Assembly (NCBI GenBank): GCA_900757715.1
Contig: CAAEOZ010000228.1
Span: 1 to 29,925, forward strand
DNA: 29,925 bases
DNA from: an uncultured Veillonella sp.
Lineage (GTDB): Bacteria; Bacillota; Negativicutes; Veillonellales; Veillonellaceae
Direction: 5' to 3'
The position numbers were made by a program, and so were the translations under genes. Of the stretch, positions 16,474 through 24,145 are shown one piece after another (positions within the stretch are counted from its first letter, which is position 1; the number at the start of each line of letters is the position of its first letter). The notes under the pieces are model-generated. The model worked only from the letters and a program-made list of their open reading frames with translations, was not told where the DNA came from and searched no databases.

Positions 16474-17364
16474 TTAAACCTTACGATAAGCACTTGGCGT
16501 TACACCAGTAGCCGCTTTAAATGCACCCGTAAACTTACTACCATTCTCATACCCTACCGCATTAGCGATTTCTAAAATAGACTGATCTGAGTCTTGAAGC
16601 AATCTCTTCGCCGCATTAATACGACATTCTTTTAGATATTGATGTATGGTTGTACCAAATACACCTTTAAAGCAACGTTTCAGGGTAGATGTAGGAATAT
16701 CAAACTGTTCAGACAAGGAATCAATAGTAATACGCTTCATATACTGTGTCGATACATATTCACATACAGCTTTTACAATATCGACTTGCTGCTTTCTATA
16801 GATATTTCTTTTTTCATTATTAGCTGTAGATATAACAGATAACAATAAAAAGATTTCAATCACTTTTAATTTAAAATAGTGCTCCTTTATTTGATCTGGT
16901 ACATTATATAAACTAGAAAAAATGTGACGAACAGTTTCCGTTTCTTCCATCATCATACCAAAATCAGAATGCTCACAAAACCGATTTGCCAGCTCAGTCA
17001 AATCAATTCGAGAATCACTAACAAGTGCATCTAATACGGGTTGTGCCTTTTCAACATCTACTAATAATACAATTCCTTTAAATAATTTTGTAGGGAAGTA
17101 ATTTTCATGTTGGTAAGCGGAGCGTGTATGCCACCCTAACGACATATCCCCTGGGCCCATATATAAATACTCACCAGATGTGAACTTGCACTCAATGCGC
17201 CCTTCTTCACAGTGATTTATAGCAAACGTCTTGGTATGTGATTTAGCATAAAATTGAATCGTCTCTTGTTTCACATCAAGGAACATTAAATCGATACCGT
17301 CAAATATCGTATGTCTTGACATAGATGTTCCAGCATGTGAAACCGCATGATTATGTGGATTCAT
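16474..17364 (-). CDS. AraC-family transcriptional regulator (PchR-like context)
   Basis: A 296-residue regulator with an N-terminal ligand-sensing part (about 1-190, including INHCEEGRIECKF and YLYMGPGDMSLGW). The C-terminal AraC/XylS DNA-binding domain (about 200-296) has a first helix-turn-helix in ITIDSLSEQFDIPTSTLKRC, and a second in ILEIANAVGYENGSKFTGAF ending GVTPSAYRKV. AraC regulators beside TonB receptors commonly activate the receptor when its cargo is available, as with PchR and YbtA. By position it should control receptor 2 and, through the shared block, receptor 1. Its own promoter overlaps a strong Fur-like box. The ribosome site is weak (GGTGA), so the start is slightly uncertain. 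Confidence 0.9.
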   Translation of the reverse strand: MNPHNHAVSHAGTSMSRHTIFDGIDLMFLDVKQETIQFYAKSHTKTFAINHCEEGRIECKFTSGEYLYMGPGDMSLGWHTRSAYQHENYFPTKLFKGIVLLVDVEKAQPVLDALVSDSRIDLTELANRFCEHSDFGMMMEETETVRHIFSSLYNVPDQIKEHYFKLKVIEIFLLLSVISTANNEKRNIYRKQQVDIVKAVCEYVSTQYMKRITIDSLSEQFDIPTSTLKRCFKGVFGTTIHQYLKECRINAAKRLLQDSDQSILEIANAVGYENGSKFTGAFKAATGVTPSAYRKV

Positions 17365-17411
17365 ACTATCACCATATACACAAATACTATAAACATAAAC
17401 GTTAATATTAT

Positions 17412-17443
17412 ATTATAGTATACTTATTGATAGTCATTGTCAA
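17412..17443 (-). promoter_or_regulatory. Promoter of the AraC regulator with overlapping Fur-like box
   Basis: -35 TTGACA (17438-17443) and a -10 region TACTATAAT (17412-17420), with a 17-bp spacer to TACTAT. Overlapping the -35, TGACAATGACTATCA (17428-17442, minus strand) matches the Fur consensus TGATAATnATTATCA at 12 of 14 positions, the best of the three boxes here. Iron repression of the regulator is the inference. Confidence 0.72.
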
Positions 17444-17549
17444 CTTCCAATTAGTAATAATTCATTTTAGATTTAAAAATACAAGCTAGTTCGTTTTAGT
17501 AATATAAAACAATTAAGATCTTCGTTGAGAGTTATTCTAGTGTACTATA

Positions 17550-17595
17550 AAATAAGCCTCATGAATTAAACTACAACAATTTAATTCATGAGGCT
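17550..17595 (-). terminator. Rho-independent terminator of the PTS-DUF454 operon
   Basis: A perfect 16-bp stem AGCCTCATGAATTAAA (17555-17570) / TTTAATTCATGAGGCT (17580-17595) with a 9-nt loop. On the minus strand it is followed by a TTATTTTATAG tract. It lies 27 bases after the DUF454 stop. Confidence 0.88.
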
Positions 17596-17621
17596 ATATT
17601 CAAAACTAAGGATATAAGTTC

Positions 17622-18017
17622 CTATTTTTTTGTTTTAATAATAAAAGCTAATGCTATGACATGCACTACCCATATAATGCCCATAACCATTAGAGCAATA
17701 GGCATATCTTGACTAAAATAGGCACCAACCGCCATTATGGCACTAACGGATACGAGAATGGACAACTTTGCCCGCAAGGTCAACGCTTTATCGCGTTCAT
17801 AAGCAGCAACAGTCTTTTGATATAAACTAGATTCCAAAAACATTTTATGGAATCGTTCAGACCCTCGAGCTAAACAAAATAAAGCCAGCATATAAAAAGG
17901 AACTGTTGGCAATAGTGGTAATACGATACCTGCTGTACCAAGGCCAAAACTTATTGCTCCAATAGTCAGGAATACATATCGTACTACAACATTACTGTGT
18001 TGCTCAGTTGTTTTCAT
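17622..18017 (-). CDS. DUF454/YbaN-family inner-membrane protein
   Basis: A small membrane protein (131 residues) of unknown function. It carries the DUF454 signature: GLGTAGIVLPLLPTVPFYML followed by ALFCLARGSERFHKMFLESS. Hydrophobic segments lie at about 13-30, 33-50, 82-100 and 104-126. Its ATG overlaps the EIIC stop by one base (TAATG), so it is translationally coupled to the PTS genes and probably acts in the same process. No catalytic residues are recognisable. Confidence 0.85.
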   Translation of the reverse strand: MKTTEQHSNVVVRYVFLTIGAISFGLGTAGIVLPLLPTVPFYMLALFCLARGSERFHKMFLESSLYQKTVAAYERDKALTLRAKLSILVSVSAIMAVGAYFSQDMPIALMVMGIIWVVHVIALAFIIKTKK

Positions 18018-19384
18018 TAATCCTCTTCTACATAATTAATAACTTTACCTTTTGTTTTAATAAAGTTAGGAATAATAAGTACTAAAGCGGCAATAGCTAC
18101 AATGCCATAAATACCAGCCATACCTATCCATTCATAAGCATTACCTAATACGAGGCCCATCACTGCAAAGTCCGCATCACCAAAGGTTGTATTTTGGAAG
18201 CCTAATTGACCAAGAACTGGCAACGCCAAAGCTGGCAAGAATGTAATAGCCAAACCATTTAGGAAAGCACCTACCGCTGCGCCACGACGACCACCAGTAG
18301 CATTGCCATAAATACCTGCTGTGGCGCCACAGAAGAAGTGTGGCACAAGACCAGGAATGATTAATACGCCACCTACAGCACCAAGGATAAGCATACCGAT
18401 GATACCACCGATGAAGGAACTAAGAAAGCCTAATACAACCGCAGTTGGAGCATAGGTGAAGAATACAGCACAGTCTACAGCTGGAATTGCATTAGGAATA
18501 ATTTTTGTAGCAATCCCTTGAAATGCAGGTATTAAATCACCTAAGATCATACGCACACCTGAGTATACGATTGTTACACCAACAGCAAAATTCATAGCAC
18601 TCATAACAGCGTATAAATATGGGCTCATATCACCTGATAAAGTAGCGACAAATTCGGAACCTGCTGCAAATGCCGCAATTAGGTAAAATACGATCATAGT
18701 TAATGCTGTAGATAATGTTGAGTCTCGTAAGAAACCCCATTTTTCTGGAATCTCAATATCTTCTGTGCTTTCTTCAGCTTTCCCAACATATTTAGCAACC
18801 CAAGCCGATAAATAGTAGCCTAAACTACCGAAATGACCAATGGCAATTTCATCACCATCTGTCACTTTGGATGTATAACTTTGACCAATAGCTGGAGAAA
18901 TGGCAGACCAAGCTCCCATTAAGAAACCACCTACAAGTATGAGTTCCATACCAGATAAACCTGCTGTACCAAGTACGGCAGACATAAGGCATGCCATAAA
19001 TAAGCTGTGATGACCTGTTAAGAACACATACTTAAACTTGGTGAAACGTGCAATACATAAGTTCATCAATAAGCCTACTACGAGAATAGACATTGTTTCA
19101 ATGCCAAGTACCTTTTGTGCAACAGCTACGATAGCTTCATTATTTGGCACTACACCAGTAATATGAAATCCATGTTCAATCATTTTCCCCAATGGGTCAA
19201 GATTGCTAACGATAACACCCGCACCTGCAGCTAACATTAAATACCCAAGAATAGGTTTTAATGTGCCCGTCATTATTTTATGAAACGGACGTTTCAAAGC
19301 GATCAGGCCTATACATGACATAATACCAATCAAAAGTGCTGGTTGAGACAGCACATCACGCAAGAACTCTAATACCATTTCCAT
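18017..19384 (-). CDS. PTS EIIC permease, UlaA/SgaT (ascorbate-type) family
   Basis: Membrane transport subunit of a phosphotransferase system (455 residues), of the UlaA/SgaT type that couples uptake to phosphorylation. About ten hydrophobic segments alternate with short loops. Family-like stretches include YVFLTGHHSLFMACLMSAVL, VVPNNEAIVAVAQ, GHFGSLGYYLSAW and PGLVPHFFCGATAGIYGNAT. ATG 19384 has AGGAGG 7-8 bases upstream. It lies 31 bases after the EIIB gene. The real substrate is open: UlaA-like permeases serve ascorbate and other acidic or pentose compounds, and none of the ascorbate-catabolic genes (ulaD-F, ulaG) are nearby. Confidence 0.88.
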   Translation of the reverse strand: MEMVLEFLRDVLSQPALLIGIMSCIGLIALKRPFHKIMTGTLKPILGYLMLAAGAGVIVSNLDPLGKMIEHGFHITGVVPNNEAIVAVAQKVLGIETMSILVVGLLMNLCIARFTKFKYVFLTGHHSLFMACLMSAVLGTAGLSGMELILVGGFLMGAWSAISPAIGQSYTSKVTDGDEIAIGHFGSLGYYLSAWVAKYVGKAEESTEDIEIPEKWGFLRDSTLSTALTMIVFYLIAAFAAGSEFVATLSGDMSPYLYAVMSAMNFAVGVTIVYSGVRMILGDLIPAFQGIATKIIPNAIPAVDCAVFFTYAPTAVVLGFLSSFIGGIIGMLILGAVGGVLIIPGLVPHFFCGATAGIYGNATGGRRGAAVGAFLNGLAITFLPALALPVLGQLGFQNTTFGDADFAVMGLVLGNAYEWIGMAGIYGIVAIAALVLIIPNFIKTKGKVINYVEED

Positions 19385-19415
19385 GGCACTACCTCCTATA
19401 TATAATTGTTACATA

Positions 19416-19691
19416 TTATTGAGCGGCTTGTTTTAATGCTTCAAGAACATCTTCTGTAATCTTCTTTTTATTAATATAGCTACGAACAATAGCAACGTTT
19501 TTATCGTCAAATTGTTCACCCAACTCTTTTACAGTTACGATGAGGTCTGCCTTACGACCTTGAGCCGCGTTAAAATCGATAGATTCAACTTGTGCATCGA
19601 TACCATTTTCAGCACAAATTTCTTCAATTTTCATTTTTAACATCAAGCTAGAACCGATACCATTACCACATACAGTTAATACAGAAATCAT
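19416..19691 (-). CDS. PTS EIIB subunit, SgaB/UlaB type
   Basis: Cytosolic phosphocarrier (91 residues) that passes phosphate from EIIA to the incoming substrate. The phosphorylated cysteine is C8 in VLTVCGNGIGSSLMLKMKIE, the P-loop of lactate/ascorbate-type IIB domains. It lies between the EIIA (21 bases) and EIIC (31 bases) genes. The ribosome site AGAAGGAGGC precedes ATG 19691. Confidence 0.9.
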   Translation of the reverse strand: MISVLTVCGNGIGSSLMLKMKIEEICAENGIDAQVESIDFNAAQGRKADLIVTVKELGEQFDDKNVAIVRSYINKKKITEDVLEALKQAAQ

Positions 19692-19712
19692 ACTTGCCTC
19701 CTTCTAAACGTA

Positions 19713-20168
19713 TTATTGCTCGTCTAAATGTTCTGCCAAGAATACTTGTACGTCGTCAATACTTTCAAAGTCAACGGCCGCATCTAAGAATTCTTCATCC
19801 TCAAATAATGTAGCAATATCTGTTAACAATTGAATATGCTCATCTTTATTGGGAGCACATAAGAATAATGCGACAGATACTGGGTCATTATCAGGACTGC
19901 CAAAATTCAATGGTTTTTCCAATGTGACTAAAGCTGTCCCTACACGCTTAGCACCATGTTCTGGGCGCGCATGTGGCATAGCAAGACCGGGAGCCAATAC
20001 GATATATGGACCCATTTCACGAACTACTTCAACCATAGCCTCTGTATAAGATGGATCCGTAAAGCCCGCATCAACCATCAGTTGACCACCATGACGAATT
20101 ACATCTTCCCACGTTTCGGCGGGATAATGAAAGGATACATTATCCTCAGATAATAAATCTTGTATCAA
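19713..20168 (-). CDS. PTS EIIA subunit (fructose/mannitol/ascorbate EIIA-2 family)
   Basis: Cytosolic phosphocarrier (151 residues) that takes phosphate from HPr-His. The active histidine is H66 in IVLAPGLAMPHARPEHGAKR, the EIIA-2 signature. The first gene of the PTS-DUF454 operon. It begins with a TTG codon at 20168, seven bases after AGGAGG; no better ATG is available, so TTG is the likely start. A TATAAT (20208-20213, minus strand) could be its -10, but the matching -35 region is poor. EI and HPr are not in the window. Confidence 0.88.
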   Translation of the reverse strand: MIQDLLSEDNVSFHYPAETWEDVIRHGGQLMVDAGFTDPSYTEAMVEVVREMGPYIVLAPGLAMPHARPEHGAKRVGTALVTLEKPLNFGSPDNDPVSVALFLCAPNKDEHIQLLTDIATLFEDEEFLDAAVDFESIDDVQVFLAEHLDEQ

Positions 20169-20320
20169 ACTAACACCTCCTAAACATACTACTGTACATA
20201 TAATTCTATTATAGCTATTCTAATAAATTTTTCATATATCAAAATAACAATGAACTCATAAAAATGAATAAAGCTAACATATGATTTTGCTATTTATAAT
20301 TTAATGAATCTTCACACTTA

Positions 20321-20340
20321 TAATACCTATACAGGTATTA
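20321..20340. promoter_or_regulatory. 20-bp perfect inverted repeat, candidate operator
   Basis: TAATACCT-ATAC-AGGTATTA has 8-bp arms around 4 bases. It ends 3 bases before the -35 of the truncated permease promoter, a classic place for a regulator. It is too short and has no T-tract, so it is not a terminator. It does not fit the Fur consensus. It could also serve the divergent PTS operon. Confidence 0.6.
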
Positions 20341-20343
20341 ATA

Positions 20344-20372
20344 TTGTATATATATTAAAAATTCTCTATACT
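20344..20372 (+). promoter_or_regulatory. Promoter of the truncated permease
   Basis: -35 TTGTAT (20344-20349), a 17-bp spacer, and -10 TATACT (20367-20372), about 40 bases before the ATG. It appears intact although the operon behind it has been deleted. Confidence 0.65.
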
Positions 20373-20413
20373 CAGATAAGACTTAGACTACCTAAATAAA
20401 ATAAGGAGATTTT

Positions 20414-20986
20414 ATGCAGACTTCGGTAAAAGTATTTGTACTATGTCTAATCCTCTGTATTTCATTAGTAACAGCTTTACAGTTTGGAGCTAAATTCGTT
20501 TCTCTAGACCAAATTATTTCGGCTCTTATATCTATGATCGATGCAAATACTAAAGCATCTATGACTGATACGATTATTACAGATATCCGCTTACCACGAC
20601 TTATTTACTCTGTTCTAACAGGTATAGGTCTATCGCTTGTAGGTCTATTAATGCAAACGGTCACGCGCAATGCCCTTGCAGATCCCTATGTATTAGGTGT
20701 TTCTTCTGGTGCAAGCACAGGTGCCGTTTTCGCTATTATCATGGGTGGGCTTCCATTCTTAGGGCAATACAATACGCCTATTTTTGCGGCTCTAGGCGCA
20801 GCACTTTCAATTATATTAGTACTACTATGTGTTGGTAAAAGTAACAGTCCAGTAAAGCTTATCCTCATAGGCATGGGCATGACCGGTGTATTTTCAGCCT
20901 TAACGATGATGATCATTTACGGAGCAAAACACGAAGCACAAGTACGAAGTGCCATGTTCTGGCTACTTGGCAGCTATCCAGAATAA
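20414..20986 (+). pseudogene. Truncated FecCD/BtuC-type ABC permease
   Basis: The N-terminal 186 or so residues of an inner-membrane iron-siderophore/heme/cobalamin ABC permease. The family signature is clear: DIRLPRLIYSVLTGIGLSLV followed by GLLMQTVTRNALADPYVLGV and SSGAS. Full-length members have about 330 residues and ten helices. This one stops right after RSAMFWLLGS, the conserved point before the next helices. From about 20969 the DNA belongs to a substrate-binding protein in another frame, giving a spurious YPE and stop. The start is normal, with AAGGAG 7 bases upstream. The upstream part shows no other lesions, so the deletion looks recent. A functional transporter is very unlikely. 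Confidence 0.88.
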
Positions 20987-21395
20987 ACTAAAAGACTTAC
21001 CTCGTAAACGCGTTTTTATTTATGACTCTGAAGACGGTCAACCATTCACAGCATTCGAAGGTTATACTACTAACATCTTAAAACTTATCGGTGCTGATAA
21101 TGTAATGAGCGGCTTAGGCGTTGATAAAACATGGGCTAAAGGTTCTTGGGAAACAGTAATTGCGCAAAACCCTGACTATATTATTATCGCTGACTATGGC
21201 AATTCTATTCGCAACGATGATGATTTCCAACAAAAAATTGAAAAGATCAAGGCTAACCCTCAACTTCAAGATATCGCAGCCGTTAAAGAAGGTCACTTCA
21301 TTCGTGTAAAGCTTTCTGAAATCACTCCTGGGGTACGTACCGTTGATGCTCTAAAACGTTTAGCTAAAGAAGTTCACGGCATCAAAGTAGACTAA
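20975..21395 (+). pseudogene. C-terminal remnant of an ABC substrate-binding protein
   Basis: The C-terminal lobe (about 140 residues) of a TroA/BtuF/FhuD-like periplasmic binding protein for iron complexes or cobalamin. Recognisable segments are KRVFIYDSEDGQPFTAFEGY, LKLIGADNVMSGL, ETVIAQNPDYIIIADYGN and the ending VRTVDALKRLAKEVHG. It lacks a signal peptide, the N-terminal lobe and any start of its own. An in-frame ATG at 20949 lies inside the permease remnant and reads permease DNA in the wrong frame. It is the other side of the deletion junction near 20969-20985, and no further frameshifts are seen. Confidence 0.87.
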
Positions 21396-21425
21396 TTTAA
21401 TATAACAAAATATAGAGTAATATAT

Positions 21426-21453
21426 AATATGTATTATGTAATATGTATTATGT
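21426..21453. repeat. 14-bp perfect tandem direct repeat (two copies)
   Basis: AATATGTATTATGT occurs at 21426-21439 and 21440-21453, directly after the substrate-binding remnant and before its terminator, in a TA-rich run that continues to about 21470. Confidence 0.9.
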
Positions 21454-21472
21454 ATTGTATATTATATATAAC

Positions 21473-21510
21473 GAAGAAGGTCCCAATTCAAATGAATTGG
21501 GACCTTTTCG
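21473..21510 (+). terminator. Rho-independent terminator after the ABC remnant
   Basis: A perfect stem AAGGTCCCAATTCA (21477-21490) / TGAATTGGGACCTT (21493-21506) followed by a short TTTT on the plus strand. It is presumably the original terminator of the deleted iron-transport operon and can also work weakly on the other strand. Confidence 0.82.
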
Positions 21511-21647
21511 TACTGCTTGTATTGAACACAGCATATTGTTTTAGAGAGTAAAGATGTGTTGTAGTTGAAAGATTTAGAAATAATGAATTATTGTAAAATA
21601 GATTTAAAATGTATTAAATTGTATATGCTGTGACAATGCCTGATTAT

Positions 21648-21821
21648 TTATACTTCTCGGCTATATTGTTGCCTATATCGTTTATCATTATTTGCCTTAA
21701 TAGCCATAATCAATGGCTTTAGCGAAAGAAACTCTTCATCACTAAGTCGAAAGGTTCTACCAATACGTTTAATAGGATTACGTGGGCGCCCGGCACCGCG
21801 TCTAGATCCACCCCATGCCAT
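21648..21821 (-). CDS. Small basic protein with GGSRRGAGRP motif
   Basis: A 57-residue protein. The N-terminus MAWGGSRRGAGRPRNPIKRI is the GGxRxGAGRP motif found at the start of many small phage, plasmid and transposon-related DNA-binding proteins. It is followed by GRTFRLSDEEFLSLKPLIMA, which resembles a ribbon-helix-helix strand and helix, and a basic tail ending QQYSREV. I chose ATG 21821: GAGG lies 7 bases upstream, while the ATG two codons earlier is only one base from it. It stands alone between the ABC scar and the phosphate transporter. It could be a genuine small regulator or a leftover of a mobile element. The function is not known. Confidence 0.65.
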   Translation of the reverse strand: MAWGGSRRGAGRPRNPIKRIGRTFRLSDEEFLSLKPLIMAIKANNDKRYRQQYSREV

Positions 21822-21827
21822 ATACAT

Positions 21828-22201
21828 ACCTCACTTTTCACTTGAAAAACTCCTTCTACCGATAGTATAACCTCCGATACATAAGTATGCAATAGCCATT
21901 CACTTTAAACAACCTCTTAACAGCCTATAAACAAGTAATAAACTTCATTTATTAGTAAAATGCATAATCAACAAAACACATATTTATAAGTATTTTCCCC
22001 TATTCAACTTGAATTGTAACATTAATGTTGCCAAATATAGATAAATCTCTTTTATAGAATATAGTATTTACAAACCAGTTTATTTCTATATTTTTAGACT
22101 ATTTAGAAACTATCACGTACATATATAATAAATAGAATTTTAAAATAGAAAAGCAAATTATTTATAAATATGACAATATAGCAAAAATATTTTGATAAAC
22201 A
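21828..22201. other. AT-rich intergenic stretch without recognisable gene
   Basis: About 370 bases with no convincing frame or RNA fold. A 12-bp palindrome AACATTAATGTT (22018-22029) and a 5-1-5 inverted repeat at 22003-22013 are the only structured elements seen. The promoter of the small GAGRP gene should lie at the low-coordinate end. Confidence 0.5.
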
Positions 22202-22229
22202 AAAAAAGACTGCTTTTGCAGTCTTTTTT
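22202..22229 (-). terminator. Bidirectional-looking terminator after the PiT gene
   Basis: AAAAAAGACTGC-TTTT-GCAGTCTTTTTT is a perfect stem-loop with a T6 tail on both strands. On the minus strand it ends the DUF47-PiT operon 22 bases after the stop. Confidence 0.9.
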
Positions 22230-22251
22230 ACTGTAATAAAAAATATATAAA

Positions 22252-23250
22252 TTAGCCAAATAGTAAGTGACCTACTTCATAAGCAATAGCGGCAACGATA
22301 CCAGATAATGGAATCGTTACAAACCAAGCCATAACCATAGATCTTGCTACACCCCAGTTGACTGCTTTAATACGTTTAGAAGAGCCTACACCTAGTAAAG
22401 AACCACTTACTACGTGTGTAGTACTTACAGGCAAATGTAAAAATGTAGCTGTAAAAATTGTAATAGCAGAGTTTAGATCAGCTGCAAACCCATTAATAGT
22501 TTCTAGTTTGAAAATCTTGGTTCCCATTGTAGAGATAATTTTCCAACCGCCTACAGCAGTACCCATAGCCATTGCAGTAGCACAACAAAGTTTTACCCAA
22601 ATCGGTACATCTAATGTATCGATGAAACCACCACTAAGTAAGGTTAATGTGATTATCCCCATCGCTTTTTGTGCATCATTAGAGCCATGAGAAAATGCCA
22701 TCATAATTGCTGATACAATTTGCATGGATCTAAATCGATCATTTAAAACAATTGGAGAAAATCTACCGAAAATAAGCAACAATACCTTCATCACAATGTA
22801 GCCACCAATCATGGCTACAATCGGAGATAAAATAAGAGACAAAAAGATTTTTAAAATCCCCGCCTCATTCAACGCGTCAAATCCTACAGACCAACCCACA
22901 GCACCGATGATACCACCAATCAAAGCATGGGATGAGGAACTTGGGATTCCCCAATACCAGGTTAAAAGATTCCATGTGATGGCACCGATAAGGGCTGCAG
23001 AAATAATACCACTATCGATAAGGGATGGCGACATTACTATATCACCACCGATAGTCTTTGCAACACCTGTACTAACCATTGCACCCAAGAAATTGAGAGC
23101 AGCGGTCATCATAATCGCCTTTTTAGGCTCAATAGCTCGTGTAGAAACGGATGTGGCAATGGCATTTGCCGTATCATGAAAGCCATTGATATAGTCAAAA
23201 GCTAATGCTAAAAATACAACTAGCCATACTAAATAATGAGCATCAAGCAT
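22252..23250 (-). CDS. Inorganic phosphate transporter, PiT family
   Basis: Ion-coupled phosphate transporter of the inner membrane (332 residues, the short bacterial PiT form). Both internal repeats of the family signature are present: FDYINGFHDTANAIATSVST near the N-terminus and MAFSHGSNDAQKAMGIITLT in the second half. The IPSSSSHALIGGIIGAVGWS and LPVSTTHVVSGSLLGVGSSK loops are also typical. Its ATG overlaps the end of the DUF47 gene by 8 bases, so the two are coupled, a common arrangement in which the PhoU-like protein modulates the transporter. Sulfate transport by PiT-like proteins is the minor alternative. Confidence 0.93.
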   Translation of the reverse strand: MLDAHYLVWLVVFLALAFDYINGFHDTANAIATSVSTRAIEPKKAIMMTAALNFLGAMVSTGVAKTIGGDIVMSPSLIDSGIISAALIGAITWNLLTWYWGIPSSSSHALIGGIIGAVGWSVGFDALNEAGILKIFLSLILSPIVAMIGGYIVMKVLLLIFGRFSPIVLNDRFRSMQIVSAIMMAFSHGSNDAQKAMGIITLTLLSGGFIDTLDVPIWVKLCCATAMAMGTAVGGWKIISTMGTKIFKLETINGFAADLNSAITIFTATFLHLPVSTTHVVSGSLLGVGSSKRIKAVNWGVARSMVMAWFVTIPLSGIVAAIAYEVGHLLFG

Positions 23251-23872
23251 ACTTCAATACTACCCGGCGGAATGTACCAACCAAATCTTCGCAGCCATCG
23301 ATTACATCTTCCATAGCGCTAAGGATTTCCTTCCATTTGATAATTTCAATTGGATCCGTACACTCTGTAAAGAGCTTAGCCATTTCTTCATGATAAATAT
23401 TATCCGCTTCAGACTCAAGTTTCAATACTTGGTGAACACGCCCCTCTACCTTCACATGATCCTTTTTAAGACTACCCATATAACCAATGGATTTATTGAT
23501 ATGCTTAACGCATTTAACAACAATTTCACTCATGCGAATAGCACCATCACTTGGTTTTCCAACATGATACATAACCATTTTATCCATGATTTCTTTGATA
23601 TTATCCAATGTAGTATCCAGTTGGTCAATCAAAAGCTGAATATCCTCACGATCCATTGGAGTGATAAATGTTTTACGTAAACGCTCTACAGTTTCATTTA
23701 CTAATTCATCGGCAGCTTTTTCCTTTGTATCAATTTCAAGAAATGCCTCTTCCTTAGAGATATCCCCCTTAAACACGCGTTCCATCATTTCCGCACTTTC
23801 ATAAGTTAGTGCAGCATGTTTTTCCAAAATACTGAAAAATTTTTCTTCTTTTCCTTTTAATTTAAAAGCCAT
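23243..23872 (-). CDS. DUF47/PhoU-like phosphate transport regulator
   Basis: A cytosolic helical protein of the DUF47 family (209 residues), paired with PiT transporters in many bacteria. The sequence is mostly charged helices, as in PhoU. KGDISKEEAFLEIDTKEKAA and MDREDIQLLIDQLDTTLDNI are characteristic, the latter with acidic residues likely to bind metal. It has a good GGGAGG ribosome site. It comes first in the operon and overlaps the transporter gene. Confidence 0.92.
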   Translation of the reverse strand: MAFKLKGKEEKFFSILEKHAALTYESAEMMERVFKGDISKEEAFLEIDTKEKAADELVNETVERLRKTFITPMDREDIQLLIDQLDTTLDNIKEIMDKMVMYHVGKPSDGAIRMSEIVVKCVKHINKSIGYMGSLKKDHVKVEGRVHQVLKLESEADNIYHEEMAKLFTECTDPIEIIKWKEILSAMEDVIDGCEDLVGTFRRVVLKYA

Positions 23873-23919
23873 GAAGATCCTCCCGAACCAGTATTGATTG
23901 CTTCTATAATAACAATTTA

Positions 23920-23928
23920 ATTATAGCA
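23920..23928 (-). promoter_or_regulatory. Extended -10 promoter of the DUF47-PiT operon
   Basis: TGCTATAAT on the minus strand is an extended -10 (TGn-TATAAT), about 50 bases before the start codon. The -35 at 17 bp (TTTAGG) is weak, as is usual for extended -10 promoters. No PhoB box was recognised. Confidence 0.6.
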
Positions 23929-24052
23929 TACTACAGGTAATTCCTAAACCAATTTACCAATCTCTATATTTTAACCCCTATGCGTATATGGCATATATAG
24001 AATCTACTTCTGTGAAAGCTTTTATTGACCATATATCCACTATATAAAATAG

Positions 24053-24093
24053 ATAAAAAAGCAGATAGCTGACTAACATATCAACTATCTGCT
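24053..24093 (-). terminator. Terminator after the hydrogenase gene
   Basis: Arms AGCAGATAG (24060-24068) and CTATCTGCT (24085-24093) with a 16-nt loop, followed on the minus strand by TTTTTTA. It lies about 50 bases after the hydrogenase stop. Confidence 0.78.
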
Positions 24094-24145
24094 ATATATT
24101 TCTTAGCTATCTTTGTGCTTTTTTTTAACTAGTAACCATCGACTC

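Noticed and set aside
20949..20974. In-frame ATG giving a start for the substrate-binding remnant
   Set aside because: These bases encode the permease (SAMFWLLGS) in the other frame; there is no ribosome site or signal peptide, so it is not a genuine start.
22003..22029. Short palindromes (TTCAACTTGAA, AACATTAATGTT) in the gap before PiT
   Set aside because: They are short, AT-rich and not near a recognised promoter; expected by chance.
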